From the NCBI GenBank assembly GCA_004293905.1, contig RDZE01000018.1, positions 56,645 through 120,644 of the forward strand: a DNA stretch of 64,000 nucleotides, given 5' to 3'. This stretch comes from Cytophagales bacterium. Its GTDB lineage: Bacteria > Bacteroidota > Bacteroidia > Cytophagales > Microscillaceae. Below the pieces are notes generated by a model. That model was not told the DNA's origin. It searched no databases and saw only the letters and a program-made list of their open reading frames with translations. The stretch's first letter is position 1. Each line of letters opens with the position of its first letter. The position numbers and the translations under genes are program-made. Of the stretch, positions 61,993 through 64,000 are shown one piece after another.

Positions 61993-63830
61993 GGTACTAA
62001 CTCGGCTTTTTCGTGTCTTATTTTATCTACCATTTCTTTTAGTTCTTCGGCTTTTTCATTGGTAATATGCAACGATTGGCGTATTTCCTCCAAAAGTTCC
62101 TCTTCTTTTTGTGCGATGTCGTCATCTACTGATGAAAGCCATGCCGCGCAAAGAAATACCAACTCACTATCGCGCTCATCGAGTTGTTCAAGCCCTTCTA
62201 AAACGACTACCCCTCTGTTGATAGTTTTCGTAATATCCTCTTTGGGCATTTCGAGTTGTAAGGCTTCAGCAGCAATTTCCATCACCATTACTTCTTCTTT
62301 TGCCAATGAACCATCAGCCCAAGCCATACGAAGCATTACTTCAAAAATCTTGCGTCTGGTGTAGTCATTGATATTTTTGATGCGTGCCTTTGTTTTGTCT
62401 TTTTGCATTTCGGCGAGGCGTTGTGTGATTTCTACGCTTCGTTTTACATCGGTGAGCATCATTGGGTCAAGGAGTTCATTGGCTAAATCGGTAGGCAAAA
62501 TTTCTAACTCTATGACCGCTTCTTTGATAGAAATATCGTTGCGGTGTGCATATTTGGCTACCCTAACGCCTATATCGTACCCAAAAATAATAGCTACTAC
62601 TACTGCTACTGCCAATGTGCGTTCGGCTTGTGTTTTACATTCTTGTACGTTTACTTCTATGCCTTCTATACATTTGTGTGTAAAAAGAGGAATACTTTTG
62701 GTGAGGAGTTCTAAAGATTCGAAAAGGCATTTAGAGATGACAGCGTCCCAAATATTAAGGTCTAACTCTATACCTTCTACTGCCATTGTTACGGCGGTAT
62801 CGTTGCCACAGATTTGATAAGCTACCTGATTGATAAGTTCGGGGTAAGTAGGGTTGATTTTACCGGGCATAATAGAAGAACCCGCCTGTACAGGAGGGAG
62901 TATTATTTCCATCATACCTGTACGATTGCCACTTGAGAGTATTCGCAAATCGGTAGCCATTTTTGAAAGCCCCGTAGCGACTGCTTTGAGTGTGCCTGAA
63001 AGTTGGATAAAAAAATCTCCATTTTGCAAGCCATCAAAAAAGTTTTCGTCTGGTCTTATTTTTAAGCCCGTAACTTCGCAAAGGTGTGGATATACGGCTT
63101 CTGTATAGCCATATCTTGAGCCCAGCCCTGTACCTACTGCCGTAGCCCCTAAGGGAACAGATAGGCAGGCATCGGCTTGTATTTCTAACTGTTGAATGCC
63201 TCTTTTTACCAAAGCCAAATAAGCACTGAACTCTTGCCCAAAGGTAATAGGTACGGCATCTTGCAGGCAGGTACGTGCTAATTTTACAATGTCTTTGAAC
63301 TCTTCTACCTTATTTTCCAGCGCGTGTTTGAGCAATTTCAAACTACTGATGAGATTTAGGGTATAAAAATGAAGTGTGATTTTGATAGCCGTAGGGAGTA
63401 CATCATTGGTAGATTGTCCCATATTGACGTGGTTGTTAGGATGCACGAAATCGTAGCCCTTGCGCCCTGTGATGATTTCATTGGCACGGTTAGCAAGTAC
63501 TTCATTGATGTTCATGTGTGTAGAAACGCCGCCACCGCCTTGTAAAATATCCACAGGGAATTGCGATTTATGAATCCGACCCGTAACTACATCATCGGCA
63601 GCTTCGCAGATGGCATCAGCAATAGGTTTTGCCATTGCTCCTATTTCAGCATTGGCACGTGCAGCCGCTTTTTTCACCATAGCCATACAAGCAATGAATT
63701 GGTGAAAATCGCCAATAGTATTGCCCGATACATCGAAGTTTTGCCTTCCGCGCTCTGTATTAATTCCATAATAAGCATCTTCGGGTATGGGTAGCTCTCC
63801 TAATGAGTCAGATTCGTAACGGTATTTCAT
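61920..63830 (-). CDS. aspA: Aspartate ammonia-lyase with C-terminal TerB-like domain
   Basis: 636 residues; normal aspartases have ~470. Residues 1-~470 are a class II fumarase/aspartase: MGQSTNDVLPTAIKI (~137-151) and the catalytic-loop signature GSSIMPGKINP (317-327). The protein would split aspartate into fumarate and ammonia; class II fumarase is the main alternative, but YGINTERGRQNF at the start is aspartase-like. Residues ~493-603 form a tellurite-resistance TerB-like helical domain (ADGSLAKEEVMVMEIAAEAL and a second VDDDIAQKEEELLEEI half). The tail ends WEDFPWWEEFENLLARV. It is the last gene in the window and its 3' end overlaps the rof-like gene. Confidence 0.92.
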   Translation of the reverse strand: MKYRYESDSLGELPIPEDAYYGINTERGRQNFDVSGNTIGDFHQFIACMAMVKKAAARANAEIGAMAKPIADAICEAADDVVTGRIHKSQFPVDILQGGGGVSTHMNINEVLANRANEIITGRKGYDFVHPNNHVNMGQSTNDVLPTAIKITLHFYTLNLISSLKLLKHALENKVEEFKDIVKLARTCLQDAVPITFGQEFSAYLALVKRGIQQLEIQADACLSVPLGATAVGTGLGSRYGYTEAVYPHLCEVTGLKIRPDENFFDGLQNGDFFIQLSGTLKAVATGLSKMATDLRILSSGNRTGMMEIILPPVQAGSSIMPGKINPTYPELINQVAYQICGNDTAVTMAVEGIELDLNIWDAVISKCLFESLELLTKSIPLFTHKCIEGIEVNVQECKTQAERTLAVAVVVAIIFGYDIGVRVAKYAHRNDISIKEAVIELEILPTDLANELLDPMMLTDVKRSVEITQRLAEMQKDKTKARIKNINDYTRRKIFEVMLRMAWADGSLAKEEVMVMEIAAEALQLEMPKEDITKTINRGVVVLEGLEQLDERDSELVFLCAAWLSSVDDDIAQKEEELLEEIRQSLHITNEKAEELKEMVDKIRHEKAELVPQWEDFPWWEEFENLLARVVEIAQ

Positions 63831-64000
63831 TTTTATTAAGTATAGACTTGGTAATATGCTTACAAAGCACTACAATTTTTTTTTATTTTGCAAAAAAACA
63901 TTATTATTTTATAGCTAACTCTATAGTGTTGCAAAAAAATACGAAACAGAATCCTTTCTTATAGTGGCAAAATGGCAGCGTTGCTCAGGGAAGTAGAAAA
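63831..64000. other. Non-coding stretch upstream of aspA at the window edge
   Basis: 170 AT-rich bases. I see no ORF and no promoter pair that fits the Bacteroidota consensus; any gene further upstream lies outside the window. Confidence 0.4.

Noticed and set aside
1..64000. CRISPR arrays, transposons, prophage or tRNA genes
   Set aside because: I looked for regularly spaced repeats, inverted ends, transposase or integrase text and tRNA-like stem patterns and saw none; the few repeats are explained above.

Overview
The window looks like chromosomal DNA of a gliding, aerobic member of the Bacteroidota, most likely of the Cytophagia group. Supporting evidence: a full-length SprA (type IX secretion translocon), the 31-residue bL38 ribosomal protein known from this phylum, a fused malic enzyme/phosphotransacetylase, DUF4837 and DUF2027-Smr proteins, A-rich leaders with almost no Shine-Dalgarno sequences, and several promoter-like sites of the form TTTG - about 19 bases - TAnnTTTG. 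The DNA is AT-rich throughout. I see no rRNA, tRNA, CRISPR array, insertion sequence, integrase or prophage. This is mostly core genome with some unusual domain architectures.

Layout. 1-14.7 kb: the 5' part of a TPR-membrane-PP2C signalling protein, a DUF2027-Smr protein, then DUF4837 lipoprotein - maeB - ruvA - sprA on the plus strand, and a convergent cation-efflux gene. 14.8-28.5 kb: sucA, a bidirectional terminator, then minus-strand genes: nadE, a SixA phosphatase, two small membrane proteins, RNase G, bL38, a TPR protein, an HU protein, an OmpA/PD40 protein, an unknown protein with a possible sliding-clamp motif, and pdxJ. 28.6-36.2 kb: yqeY-cvpA, a split DUF1254/DUF1214 pair, a sulfatase, tpiA, kmo, and two TM2-domain genes that share an almost identical 99-bp tail. 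36.3-50.9 kb: a 7TM-DISM/PP2C receptor, a porin-like protein, a minus-strand run (small membrane protein, mutL, two rhomboids, trmD, crtY), and a very large kinase/ATPase/GAF/PP2C regulator that is split into two overlapping frames. 51-64 kb: acyl-CoA dehydrogenase, a glycosyltransferase, ACP phosphodiesterase, an esterase, a bestrophin, a double ABC ATPase, a dicarboxylate symporter, a protease lacking a signal peptide with a zinc ribbon, a Rho-binding antiterminator homologue, and an aspartase with a C-terminal TerB-like domain.

How the genes work together. Central carbon and nitrogen metabolism is well represented (maeB, sucA, tpiA, dicarboxylate uptake, aspartase), as are NAD/B6 metabolism (nadE, kmo, pdxJ), DNA repair (ruvA, mutL), RNA turnover and modification (rng, trmD) and surface secretion/gliding (sprA). 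Three separate sensory proteins end in, or lead into, the same PP2C/SpoIIE-type phosphatase module, which suggests that Ser/Thr phosphorylation is an important signalling output in this organism.

The best candidates for new biology are the split giant regulator (frameshift mutation or programmed frameshift), the aspartase-TerB fusion whose 3' end overlaps a rof-like gene, the apparently cytosolic trypsin-like protease with a zinc ribbon and a YbjN-like tail, the unknown protein that starts with a clamp-binding-like motif, and a MutL whose endonuclease motifs are all altered.
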